From the NCBI RefSeq assembly GCF_032121415.1, contig NZ_CP135079.1, positions 6,572,001-6,636,000 of the forward strand: a stretch of 64,000 nt of DNA. Reading direction: 5' to 3'. The notes under the pieces are model-generated. The model searched no databases and was not told the origin of the DNA. It was given only the letters and a program-made list of their open reading frames with translations. The translations under genes and the position numbers were made by a program. Below, piece by piece: positions 52,201 through 59,284 of this stretch. This DNA is from Streptomyces parvus (GTDB lineage: Bacteria; Actinomycetota; Actinomycetes; Streptomycetales; Streptomycetaceae). Positions within the stretch are counted from its first letter, which is position 1, and each line of letters begins with the position of its first letter.

Positions 52201-53322
52201 TCTCTTACCCTCGCACCCGCCGACCGGTGGCGGCTCGTCCTCGGCCGGAGCTCCGACCGGCTGCCGTCCGGCGCCGCCCGTCTGGCGACCGCGCTGGACG
52301 AGCTCTACGGCGCGGGGCACGGCGAGGGTTCCCGCGGTGGCCTCCCGGGGCGCGACGGCTCCGGGGCGGGGGGCGGCCGGGAGCCGTCTTTCCCCGGTGT
52401 CCGGGAGTGGTCCGAGGAGCTGGCCGCGCTGTTCGGCCCCGGCGTCCGCGAAGAGGTCCTCGCCGCCGCGGCCGTGACGGGGCGACAGGACGTCCTGGCC
52501 GAACTCGACCCGGCGGCCGCCACCCCGTCCGTGGAGCTGCTCCGGACGATCCTGCAGTACGCCGGCGGCCTTCCCGAAGCCCGCCTCGCGGCGCTCCGCC
52601 CTCTGGTGCGCCGCCTGGTCGAGGAACTGACCCGGCAGCTCGCCACCCGGCTGCGACCGGCGCTGACCGGCACGATGACTGCCCGGCCCACGCGTCGACC
52701 CGGCGGCCGGCTCGACCTGCCGCGCACCCTGCACGCCAATCTGGCCACCGCCCGCCGGACGGCCGACGGCACGATCCAGGTGATCCCCGAGAAGCCGGTC
52801 TTCCGCAGCCGCGCCCGCAGGTCGGCCGACTGGCGGCTGATCCTGGTCACCGACGTCTCCGGATCCATGGAGGCCTCCACGATCTGGTCCGCGCTGACCG
52901 CCTCCGTGCTCGCCGGGGTGCCGACCCTGAGCACCCATTTCCTGGCGTTCTCCACGGAGGTCGTCGACCTCACCGGCCATGTGCGCGATCCCCTCTCCCT
53001 TCTGCTGGAAGTGAGCGTGGGCGGCGGAACGCACATCGCCGCCGGGCTCCGGCACGCCCGCGGCCTGATCGAGGTGCCCTCGCGCACCCTCGTCGTCGTC
53101 ATCAGCGACTTCGAGGAGGGAGGGCCGCTCGCCGGACTGCTGGCCGAGGTGCGGGCGCTGGTGAACACCGGCTGCCACGTCCTCGGCTGCGCGAGCCTCG
53201 ACGACGCCGGCCGGCCCCGTTACTCGACGGGCGTCGCCGGGCAGCTCGTGGCCGCCGGGATGCCCGTGGCGGCCCTCAGCCCACTCGAACTGGCCCGCTG
53301 GATAGGGGAGAAGACCGCATGA
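49204..53322 (+). CDS. DUF5682 - VWA (MIDAS) fusion protein
   Basis: A 1372-residue protein that joins two proteins usually encoded apart. Residues about 55-500 fit the DUF5682/YehM-type domain: FLIGVRHHAPSLAAALPALLDAADPDVLLVELPAEF, then FADFSPELVALRWAARSGVPAVACDLPLAD and VVVGAFHTPAL. A middle helical region with several Pro/Ala/Gly-rich linkers (about 295-360, 675-730, 945-1010) follows. The C-terminal VWA domain (about 1205-1370) has a complete metal site: DVSGSM (D1216, S1218, S1220), GGGTHI and SDFEEG. It should bind metal-dependent ligands and cooperate with the MoxR ATPase three bases upstream. The stop overlaps the SWIM gene start (ATGA). E. coli has the two halves as YehM and YehP. 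Confidence 0.88.
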   Translation: MNESTMAGAGTGADASVEAPPAAAPLSPVASGRGPTGGPAPAEAAVEALAAAGPGAPFLIGVRHHAPSLAAALPALLDAADPDVLLVELPAEFQPWLGWLAHEETEAPVALAAVPAAGPGAGPADGRGPAFYPFADFSPELVALRWAARSGVPAVACDLPLADRAWAEGHDGAPAPVPGAASAPVPGEGHGLSAALRSRLTGRDGDDLWDRLVEARAPGSTPEALRRAALLTGWALRYEAEARGGVHGTDLVREACMRAHVAEALANGKRPAVVVGAFHTPALSRSAMGAGGTVGTAGTAGRPEPVAPGPVTAPGPEASDLAAVPGRGAPGPAGAPKPVTPGSPAAPEPGAGGHADGTAGVAACTVSLIPYTYPLLDSRSGYPAGIRDPEWQHTVLEAAGDPAAVHEALVRTAVRLCAALREQGHPYGPAEGREIVRVAGDLARLRDLPAPGRGELLEAVQTVLGRGETYGTGRAVAQALERVLVGARTGRPAPAAPRSGLSPAVEAETAALALPGPQDAHEKTPRDLRLDPARSALDRRRELLLRRLTVCGIPYAQEQEVTGAAGGEGLTTRWRVRWTPATAAMLTAAGARGVTPAQAAEGVLRQRHAAERAEGGPTAAQVVRGLAEAAACGLPAPADERLTELAAVLPASGTLPELLAGLDLLDRIDAGHLPGLTAPDGPDNRPDGPEVPSDASGAPPGVPDNPSRDLDESSDSPAAAPHAADTTTAARTAHAAELLTAAAVRQVEGLTGSEKPEDARALLELAQRADRLGGIRLADALARLAADGAPLIAAAAGAVRVLTGHEEAEAFGERVASWVDGAVDSTSRATLTARLSGVLTVAGPLLTVGVGSLDPLLDRVVELDDSAFLARLPALRGGFDTLSPAARDRLLGTVEERLGERVDGLDADDPAELARRTAADLAARELLTGLGLPVPPAPHDGRVPPPSDHHSAAAPATAPLTGAAPAGAPHAEAALATTPLTEAAPAPAPPTGAIPAQAPSLTLAPADRWRLVLGRSSDRLPSGAARLATALDELYGAGHGEGSRGGLPGRDGSGAGGGREPSFPGVREWSEELAALFGPGVREEVLAAAAVTGRQDVLAELDPAAATPSVELLRTILQYAGGLPEARLAALRPLVRRLVEELTRQLATRLRPALTGTMTARPTRRPGGRLDLPRTLHANLATARRTADGTIQVIPEKPVFRSRARRSADWRLILVTDVSGSMEASTIWSALTASVLAGVPTLSTHFLAFSTEVVDLTGHVRDPLSLLLEVSVGGGTHIAAGLRHARGLIEVPSRTLVVVISDFEEGGPLAGLLAEVRALVNTGCHVLGCASLDDAGRPRYSTGVAGQLVAAGMPVAALSPLELARWIGEKTA

Positions 53323-55274
53323 ACGCCGCTCAGCTGCCGCCCGTCGCACCTGAGGTCACGGCCACGATCGTGGAGGGCCTCTCGCCCCGGCTGCGCAAGC
53401 GGCTGGACGCGGCGGTCACCAAGCTCGCCGCCCGCCCGACGCACCGCGAGGGGGACACCACGACGATCGGGATCGACGACGAGACCGAGCTGCGCCTGTC
53501 CGCCCCGGGCGGCGTGGTGGCGAAGGTGGAGGACATCACCTGCGGCTGCCTCCTCGCCCCGGCCTGCGTCCACCGCGCGGCCGCAGCCTGCGCCGCCCCC
53601 ACGGCCGACCTGGCGCCGGAGCCCGTCGAACAGTCCGCCCCCGAAGCCCCGGGAGCGGCCTCGGCGACGGACCCGGCCACGGCCCTCGGCCCCGACGCCG
53701 CCCGTGTCGCTGGCCTCGACACCACCCTCGCATCCGCCACCGACGCAGCCCCCGGCCTCGCCTCAGCCCCCACCTCGAAGGCCACCCTCAACCCCGCCCC
53801 CGACGTCGCCTCCCCACCGGAGACGGCGAGCCCGGACCAGCGTGCCGCCGCCGACGCCCTGTGGTCGGCGGCCGCCGCCGTGCTGGAGGCCGGGGTCGAC
53901 GGGGCCGGGGCCGTCACCCAGTCGGCCCTCCTGCGCGCCGCCCACACCGCCCGGCTCCGACACCTGCCCCGTGCGGCCGGCGCCGCGCTCTCCGTCGTCA
54001 CGCTGCTGCGCGCGGCCCGCGCCGGAGATCCCTCGTACCGCACCGCCGACCTCGTCACCGCCCTGGCCGAACTCCTGGGCACCGCCCGCCGCGTGGGGAC
54101 GGCGTCCGGGGCGGAGCTGGCCGCCGTCAGAGGCCGGGTGCGCCGGCCGTACAGCCCGGACGGCTCGCTCCGCCTGTACGGCCTGTTCACCGAACCCGTG
54201 GTCACCGACTCGGGGCACGGCGGCGTCCGCACCTGGGTCGCCGGAGCCGACGGCCGCCTCTTCACCGTCGGCGATGTGGCGCCAGGCGGGGCGGGGCGCG
54301 CCATCGGCGTGGCCGACCGGGCCGTGCGCCTGGGGGACAGCGCCCTCACCCACCGGGAGCTGGGCCGCGCAGGGCTCGCCGTGTCGGGCGCGACGGTGTC
54401 GCCGGACGGCAGACTGGGTGCCGGTAAGGCCGTCAAGGCCGTCACCGCCCGGGGTGCGGCATGGACCGAGCCGCCGCTCGCCGCCCTGTGGGAGACGCCA
54501 CCGGCCGAACAGGCAGTCCGCGCCCTGGGGTCCACCTCCCGTTACGCGGACCCGGACGGCACCGGCAGCGACCTGCTCTTCCTGGACGTCGAACTCCTCG
54601 GCGCGGTAAGGGAACCGGGCGGTGCCTGCCTGCTCGCGCTGTCCGAGGGAGGCGTTCCCGTCCGGCTCACCGTCGCCGACGACGACCCCGCGCTGGCCCA
54701 CCGCGACAACCTGGCCCTGCTGGCCGCGGCGCCGGGGACCCGGCTGAGGATCATCGGCCGACTGATTCCGGCCACCCACCCCCGGCTCACCCTCCTCGCG
54801 TGCTCGCATCCCACCGGCGAGGGCACGGTCGACCTCGGCCTCGACCGGCTGCGTCGCGCCGACCTCCCGGACCCGTCCGCCCCCGCCCGCGTCGCCCCGC
54901 CGCAGCCAGCCGGCCCCGGCGCGTCCTCGCCCCTGTACCTCCTGGAGCGCCGGGTCGAACAGACGGTTCCGGCGGGGCGCGCCGCCCTCGGCCTGCTGGG
55001 CGACGTCACCGCCGAGACCCGCCGGATCCGCCGCGGCGGTCTCCCCACGGCCGCCGCCCTGCTCGCCGCCCTGTGCGCCTCGGCGGCCCAGCGTGATCGC
55101 GATCTCTTCGGTCGGCTGCTTCCCGCCGACACCGACGGCTTCGCCGCGTACTGGCTGGCGGCCGCCCGCTATACGGCCGCCGTCTCCGAATCGCTGTGCG
55201 CGGCAGCCTGGAACCCGACGCGGGAGGACCCGGCAGCGGTGTCGCCCGTCCCGGCCCACAACGCGGCGGGGTGA
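53319..55274 (+). CDS. SWIM zinc-finger protein
   Basis: A 651-residue protein. Near the N-terminus a SWIM zinc finger reads C75-G-C77-x5-C83-V-H85 (CxCx5CxH), a nucleic-acid or protein-binding motif. An Ala/Pro-rich stretch (about 90-165) links to a helical and strand-rich body with no other motif that I recognise. It resembles the domain layout of E. coli YehQ. It is the last gene of the five-gene operon and is followed by a terminator hairpin at 55282-55301. Its presence suggests that the complex recognises nucleic acid or a chromatin-like substrate; this is inference. Confidence 0.85.
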   Translation: MNAAQLPPVAPEVTATIVEGLSPRLRKRLDAAVTKLAARPTHREGDTTTIGIDDETELRLSAPGGVVAKVEDITCGCLLAPACVHRAAAACAAPTADLAPEPVEQSAPEAPGAASATDPATALGPDAARVAGLDTTLASATDAAPGLASAPTSKATLNPAPDVASPPETASPDQRAAADALWSAAAAVLEAGVDGAGAVTQSALLRAAHTARLRHLPRAAGAALSVVTLLRAARAGDPSYRTADLVTALAELLGTARRVGTASGAELAAVRGRVRRPYSPDGSLRLYGLFTEPVVTDSGHGGVRTWVAGADGRLFTVGDVAPGGAGRAIGVADRAVRLGDSALTHRELGRAGLAVSGATVSPDGRLGAGKAVKAVTARGAAWTEPPLAALWETPPAEQAVRALGSTSRYADPDGTGSDLLFLDVELLGAVREPGGACLLALSEGGVPVRLTVADDDPALAHRDNLALLAAAPGTRLRIIGRLIPATHPRLTLLACSHPTGEGTVDLGLDRLRRADLPDPSAPARVAPPQPAGPGASSPLYLLERRVEQTVPAGRAALGLLGDVTAETRRIRRGGLPTAAALLAALCASAAQRDRDLFGRLLPADTDGFAAYWLAAARYTAAVSESLCAAAWNPTREDPAAVSPVPAHNAAG

Positions 55275-55281
55275 GGGGCGG

Positions 55282-55301
55282 ACCGCCCGAGAACGGGCGG
55301 T
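55282..55301 (+). terminator. Hairpin terminator of the MoxR-VWA operon
   Basis: ACCGCCCG (55282-55289), loop AGAA, CGGGCGGT (55294-55301): a perfect 8-base stem with a stable tetraloop, seven bases after the stop of the SWIM gene. Confidence 0.75.
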
Positions 55302-55446
55302 GCACCCCGCCGATCGGCGTCGGCCGAAGCGCCGCGTGGGTCCGCATCCGGCGACATCATCGGGTCATCCTCGCGCACACAGTTGTCCTCGCGTGATGGT
55401 TCTCCACGGTGCGGTCCTCGGCGCACCCGCCCACGGGCGCACCGAT

Positions 55447-56002
55447 TCATCTCGGTCTCAGCTCGCGACTTCGGGCCCGGTTCTTCGCGACGTTGCGCGT
55501 CTTCTTCCGGCGGCCCGACTCGGCGAGCAGGGCGAGTACCGCCGGCGACCTCGACCCCTCGGCGAGGGCGCGCTGCATCCAGTCGGTGATCTCCGCCAAC
55601 TCGGCCGTTGTCGGCACGTGTCCGTCCTTGGGGGGAAAGGTGGAACAGCCAGTCGTGGATAGGGCGGCGGATGAACGCGCGGTGCCCTTCCGCCGCGAGC
55701 CCGTCGATCTCCGGCAGCAATCCGGACGCCCACACCCGGAACTCGGCAGGTCCGGCCGTCCTCATCGCGATCTCGTCCACGAAGGCGACCACCGCCGACT
55801 TGGCGACCATCTCGACGGGGTCGCGAAGGATGGTGGCCACGATCGCCACGTCCCGGTCGCGGCTCGGCGAGGAAGCGATCACCAGCACGACGCGCCGGTA
55901 GGCGGACCACCGAACGTGCTCGTCCGCGACCGCGTCGTCGACGTCCACGCCGAGGGCGCCGGCCGCCGCGAGCAGCTCGGCCACGTCGGCATGCAAGGCC
56001 AT
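55447..56002 (-). pseudogene. Hypothetical gene broken by a +1 frameshift in a C6 run
   Basis: Reading from the ATG at 56002 (GGGAGGGG upstream), a convincing protein runs for about 124 residues (MALHADVAELLAAAGALGV..., ending IHDWLFHLSP). The frame then continues as Arg-rich text unlike protein, while the next frame from the same point gives KDGHVPTTAELAEITDWMQ and later SPAVLALLAESGRRKKTRN, ending at TGA 55447-55449. The switch falls at a run of six C on this strand (G at 55630-55635); with five C the two parts fuse into one 184-residue protein. It may be a true frameshift mutation, a sequencing error, or slippage. Function is unknown; the composition suggests a helical soluble protein. Confidence 0.7.
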
Positions 56003-56267
56003 CGCTTCATCCCCTCCCGGACAGCCTGTCCAGTGTGCATCGGCACCGGCTGTCACGTCGGAGTTATGGGCGGCGACGTCCAGGACGAGCCGGACCGCGC
56101 TCGCCGGGCCCCTCTCCACGACCCCGGTCGCCGCCACGACGGAAACCGTCCGTGCCGGGGCTCGCCCGCCCCCCCGGCGGCAGCCGACCTCAGACATCCG
56201 GCCGCGTCCCGGGAGCGCGCCGCCGGGACCCCGGGTAACGTCGGACGCGGCTGAGGAAGGTGTGGCC

Positions 56268-56912
56268 ATGACGCAGGATCGCGGGGAGCAGACGTTTCAG
56301 CGGATCGTCCAGGCCGCCGGAATCGTGATCGACCGGGACGGCTACGCCGGTGCCTCGACCCCGGCGATCCTCCGGCTGGCCAACGTCTCCCGCAGCGGCT
56401 TCTACCACCATTTCGCGTCGAAGGAGGACCTCGGCGACGAGATCCTGGCCCGCCAGCACACGTACTTCCAGCAGGTCTCCGAGCAGATGGCGGCGGGCCC
56501 GGCCCCCGAGCTCTGGCTCCAGGCCCTGGTGGACATCAGCCACCACTACACCGCCGGCCTCCTGGAGGACCCCGTCCTGCGGGCCGCCGTACGCCTCTCG
56601 ATCGAACCCGGGCCCTACCAGACCGCCGAGAGCTACGCGGGTTCGCTGGGCGCCGTCACCGCCGCCCTCGAATCCGCGCGCGAAGCCGAGGAGCTCCAGG
56701 ACCACGTCGAGCCCGTGGAGACCGCGCGGACACTCGTCGGGTGCTACAGCGGCGTACAGATGCTGTCCCTCGCGCTGGCCGAGCGGGACGCCCTGCACCA
56801 GCAGGTCAGCGCCATGTGGGCCCTCGTCATGCCCGGTATCGCCCGTCAGGAGATCTTCGCCCGGCTGCGCCTGGGGCCGCCGCGCTCCATGGGTACGTCC
56901 CCGCCGCGCTGA
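56268..56912 (+). CDS. TetR-family regulator, gamma-butyrolactone receptor-like
   Basis: A 214-residue DNA-binding protein. Helix-turn-helix at about 10-55 (FQRIVQAAGIVIDRDGYAGASTPAILRLANVSRSGFYHHFASKEDL). The ligand domain has the pattern of ScbR/ArpA-type receptors: LWLQALVDISHHY, VLRAAVRLSIE, CYSGVQMLSLALAERDALHQQVSAMWALVMPGI. The ATG at 56268 (GGAAGG seven bases upstream) is preferred over the GTG at 56262. Genes of this class respond to butyrolactone-type signals or antibiotics and control secondary metabolism. No synthase gene (AfsA/ScbA) or biosynthetic cluster is adjacent, so it may be an orphan. Specific ligand unknown. Confidence 0.78.
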   Translation: MTQDRGEQTFQRIVQAAGIVIDRDGYAGASTPAILRLANVSRSGFYHHFASKEDLGDEILARQHTYFQQVSEQMAAGPAPELWLQALVDISHHYTAGLLEDPVLRAAVRLSIEPGPYQTAESYAGSLGAVTAALESAREAEELQDHVEPVETARTLVGCYSGVQMLSLALAERDALHQQVSAMWALVMPGIARQEIFARLRLGPPRSMGTSPPR

Positions 56913-56932
56913 GGCGGGGCGGTCACCATGGC

Positions 56933-57760
56933 CTAGGCGGTCCAGTGCGAGGGGTGGCTCAGGGCGTCGGGAACCTTCGTGCGGGCGTCACCCCGCGCGG
57001 CGTTCAGCTGGAGCTGGGTGAGAAACAGCGCGCCGCGCAGATCCGCCCCGCACAGATTGGTGTCCCGCATGTCCGCGCCGATCAGGTCGGCGTCGCGCAG
57101 ATCGGCGCCGGACAGGTCGGCCGCGACGAGGAGGGCCCCGCGCAGGCTGGCGCCGCGCAGCTTCGCACCGCGCAGCCGGGCGCCCATGAGGTGGGCGCCC
57201 CGGTGGTTCTTCTTGCGCCCCGGGACCGCTGCCCGGGCCAGCTCGCTGGCCCGCAGGAGCAGCGGGTTCACCTCGCCGCGCCGCGCGTCCACGTCGACGG
57301 CGAGCAGGGTCTCGGCCGTGCCCCCCGTGAGGGTGTCCAGCCGCTCGTACGCGCGGCGCAGCTCGCGGTGCACGGGCCCGGCCGCGGGCAGGTCCAAGGC
57401 CTGCGCGATGTACTTCAGAAGCTCCTGGAGCTGCCGCACGACGGGGAAGACCTCATACATCGCGCGGGCCGAATCCGGCTCCTCGCGCCAACTGACGCCC
57501 TTGAAGGTGACCTGGGAGACCTTCTGGCCCGCCCCGAAGCAGTCGAACACCGTGCAGCCGTTGTACCCCTGGTCACGCAGCCGCTGGTGGATGCCGCAGC
57601 GGAAGTCCTCCTGGAGGTTTCCGCAGGGCGTGCCGGCGGACTTGTCCTCCGGGAAGTCCGAGGAGCGCGAGAAGGGCAGCGCCACGCAGCACAGCCCGAA
57701 GCAGCTCCCGCAATCGGCCTGCAGGTCGGGCTGGGCGGTGTACGGGATGCGCTCGGACAA
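56933..57760 (-). CDS. Pentapeptide-repeat protein with N-terminal Cys-rich domain; TTG start
   Basis: A 275-residue soluble protein. No ATG or GTG fits; a TTG at 57760 has AGGAG eight bases upstream and starts MSERIPYTAQ. The first 70 residues carry a Cys cluster (C17, C20, C24, C25, and further C in TPCGNL, FRCGIH, NGCTVFDCFG), similar to the YkgJ-type CxxCxxCC metal-binding family. A helical middle follows (about 75-175). Residues about 185-250 are pentapeptide repeats of the A(D/N)LxG form (GARLRGAKLRGASLRGALL, then GADLRDADLIGADM), building a right-handed quadrilateral helix. Some such proteins mimic DNA and protect gyrase; that is not evident here. Confidence 0.85.
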   Translation of the reverse strand: MSERIPYTAQPDLQADCGSCFGLCCVALPFSRSSDFPEDKSAGTPCGNLQEDFRCGIHQRLRDQGYNGCTVFDCFGAGQKVSQVTFKGVSWREEPDSARAMYEVFPVVRQLQELLKYIAQALDLPAAGPVHRELRRAYERLDTLTGGTAETLLAVDVDARRGEVNPLLLRASELARAAVPGRKKNHRGAHLMGARLRGAKLRGASLRGALLVAADLSGADLRDADLIGADMRDTNLCGADLRGALFLTQLQLNAARGDARTKVPDALSHPSHWTA

Positions 57761-57861
57761 GACGGTGACTCCTGGTGGCGTGCGGGGCGGGCAGCGGTGT
57801 GCCGAGGGCTGTGAGCCCCCATTGTCCCGCGTGCGCGGGACGCGGCGTGCCGGGAGTCCGG

Positions 57862-58032
57862 TCAGCCCTCCGGACGCAGGAGCCCGCGCTCGTAGGCCTT
57901 CACCAGCCGCTGCGGCACCTGGTGGACGGTTCCGTCGATCGTGACGGCGACGAGCTGAGGTGTCGTCGCCTTCCACTGGGCGCGACGGTGACGGGTGTTG
58001 CTGCGGGACATCTTCCGCTTGGGGACTGCCAT
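57862..58032 (-). CDS. rpmF: Ribosomal protein L32, zinc-independent (Cys-free) paralogue
   Basis: A 56-residue protein starting MAVPKRKMSRSNTRHRRAQWK, the standard bL32 N-terminus. The C-terminal half lacks all four zinc-binding cysteines of ordinary L32 and instead reads LVAVTIDGTVHQVPQRLVKAY. Bacteria keep such C-minus paralogues for zinc starvation, to free zinc held in ribosomes. AAGGTGG lies six bases upstream of the ATG. A site resembling the Streptomyces Zur box sits at 58076-58090, 44 bases upstream, which fits repression by Zur when zinc is ample. The C-plus copy would be elsewhere in the genome. Confidence 0.93.
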   Translation of the reverse strand: MAVPKRKMSRSNTRHRRAQWKATTPQLVAVTIDGTVHQVPQRLVKAYERGLLRPEG

Positions 58033-58075
58033 GAGGGACCACCTTCGTCGTTTGGCGTTGACCTCGAACGCTATA

Positions 58076-58090
58076 TGAAAACGAGTGTCA
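58076..58090. promoter_or_regulatory. Zur-box-like site upstream of rpmF
   Basis: TGAAAACGAGTGTCA matches 12 of 15 positions of the Streptomyces Zur consensus TGAAAATGATTTTCA. It lies 44 bases before the start of the Cys-free L32 gene, at the right place to overlap the promoter. Zur would block transcription in zinc-replete cells. Binding has not been shown. Confidence 0.65.
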
Positions 58091-58157
58091 ACATCAACTC
58101 GCCGCCGGTCTGTCGAGCTGCCGCCGTCGAACGGGCCGAAGGCCGCCGTGCGGGGGA

Positions 58158-58859
58158 TCAGGCCGACGTTCCGCCGGTCGGCGCGGGTGCGCCGCAGGGG
58201 CGGAGGGCCATCAGCGAGTCCTCCAGGGCCGCGACCATGGCGAAGGGGAACCGGTCGACTTCGAGGCAGAGGGCGACGTCGTCGCGGTGGGCTCCTTCGC
58301 GGACGCCTTCCGTCAGTTCCGTGGCGGCGCGCGACTCCGCGGCGCGGCGCACGAACGGGGTCGCGTCCCCCTCGGCCCGGGTGGCTCTCCCCGCGATGTA
58401 CTGGGCGCATGCCAGGTCTTCCTCGGCGCGCCCGTCCTCGCCGGTGACCACGAACGTGACGTCCACGCAGTCGCGTTGGCGCAGGAACCCCGCCGTCGCC
58501 TCCGCCACCACGAAGCCGGCGCACAGGACCAGCGACGCTTCCTTGACCGCGAGGGCGCCCACCGTTCCGGCCGCGGTCTTCTGTATGACGGTCCGTCCGC
58601 CCAGGTAGGTGGAGCGCAGCAGGCCAGGTGAGTTGACGGCGTCGAAGCCGGGCGCCGGCGCACCGTCCTTGAGTGCCACCCAGTCCGGACGGTGCGCCTT
58701 GAGCGCCAGGGCGTCGTCGAGCGACTCGGCGAGGACGATCTTCTCCGCTCCTCGGGCAAAGGCCCAGGCGGCCACCGTGTAGGCGCGCGTGACGTCGATC
58801 ACGACCACCACGGACGGCGTTTCGGTCAGTTCGGGAATGCCGAGGAAGCGAATGTCCAT
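58158..58859 (-). CDS. ComB-like 2-phosphosulfolactate phosphatase family protein
   Basis: A 233-residue protein of the ComB (PF04029) fold: VVVVIDVTRAYTVAAWAFARGAEKIVLAESLDDALALK near residues 17-54, APGFDAVNSPGLL (about 67-79), GGRTVIQKTAAGTVGAL (about 84-100), and later CVDVTFVVTGEDGR. In known members the VIDVxRA and NSP segments form the metal and phosphate site. The archetype acts in coenzyme M synthesis, which streptomycetes are not known to use, so the true substrate is probably another 2-hydroxy phospho-acid. The ATG at 58859 is the likely start; the ribosome binding site is weak. Confidence 0.7.
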   Translation of the reverse strand: MDIRFLGIPELTETPSVVVVIDVTRAYTVAAWAFARGAEKIVLAESLDDALALKAHRPDWVALKDGAPAPGFDAVNSPGLLRSTYLGGRTVIQKTAAGTVGALAVKEASLVLCAGFVVAEATAGFLRQRDCVDVTFVVTGEDGRAEEDLACAQYIAGRATRAEGDATPFVRRAAESRAATELTEGVREGAHRDDVALCLEVDRFPFAMVAALEDSLMALRPCGAPAPTGGTSA

Positions 58860-58999
58860 CCGGGCATGATCGAGTACGCCCGACCCGGAGTCCCGGGCTT
58901 CGTGAGCCACTTCACACCGGCAGGTGCCCGCGTCCCCGTTTCCCTGATCGGGCGCATTGGTCCAGTCCAAGCTGGTCATGAACGGGCGAGGGGGGTGCC

Positions 59000-59250
59000 A
59001 TGTCGGATACGGCGTCGGCGACGGCGGACCTGAGGGTGGGTGAGGAAGACGAGCGCGGCACGGTCGGCCCACGGATGAGTCGTTCCGCCGGCGGGCCGGG
59101 CTGAGCCAGGAGGCGGCCGCGTCCCGGGCCGGGATCAGCACCAGAGCGCTGCGCGACATCGAGCGCGACCGCGCCCGGCGGCCCCGGGTGCACACCCTGG
59201 GAAGCCTCGCCGGGATCGGAGCGTTCGGCACCGACCAGGTGCTCCGACGG
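59000..59250 (+). pseudogene. Decayed XRE-type helix-turn-helix regulator fragment
   Basis: An ATG at 59000 with GAGGGGGG upstream opens a frame (MSDTASATADL...) that stops at about 59104. From about 59080 the next frame gives RRRAGLSQEAAASRAGISTR and ALRDIERDRARRPRVHTL, a clear XRE-type helix-turn-helix of the kind found at the N-terminus of Streptomyces LuxR/AfsR-like regulators. No start codon exists in that second frame after its upstream stop. The fragment ends against the dimethylargininase gene. It is most simply a frameshifted, truncated remnant of a larger regulator. Confidence 0.6.
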
Positions 59251-59284
59251 CCTCCCCCGGAATCTCCGCGGGGAGGCCGTCCGC

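Noticed and set aside
56019..56031. GGACAGCCTGTCC palindrome upstream of the frameshifted gene, considered as an operator
   Set aside because: It is short and no regulator or similar site elsewhere in the window supports it.
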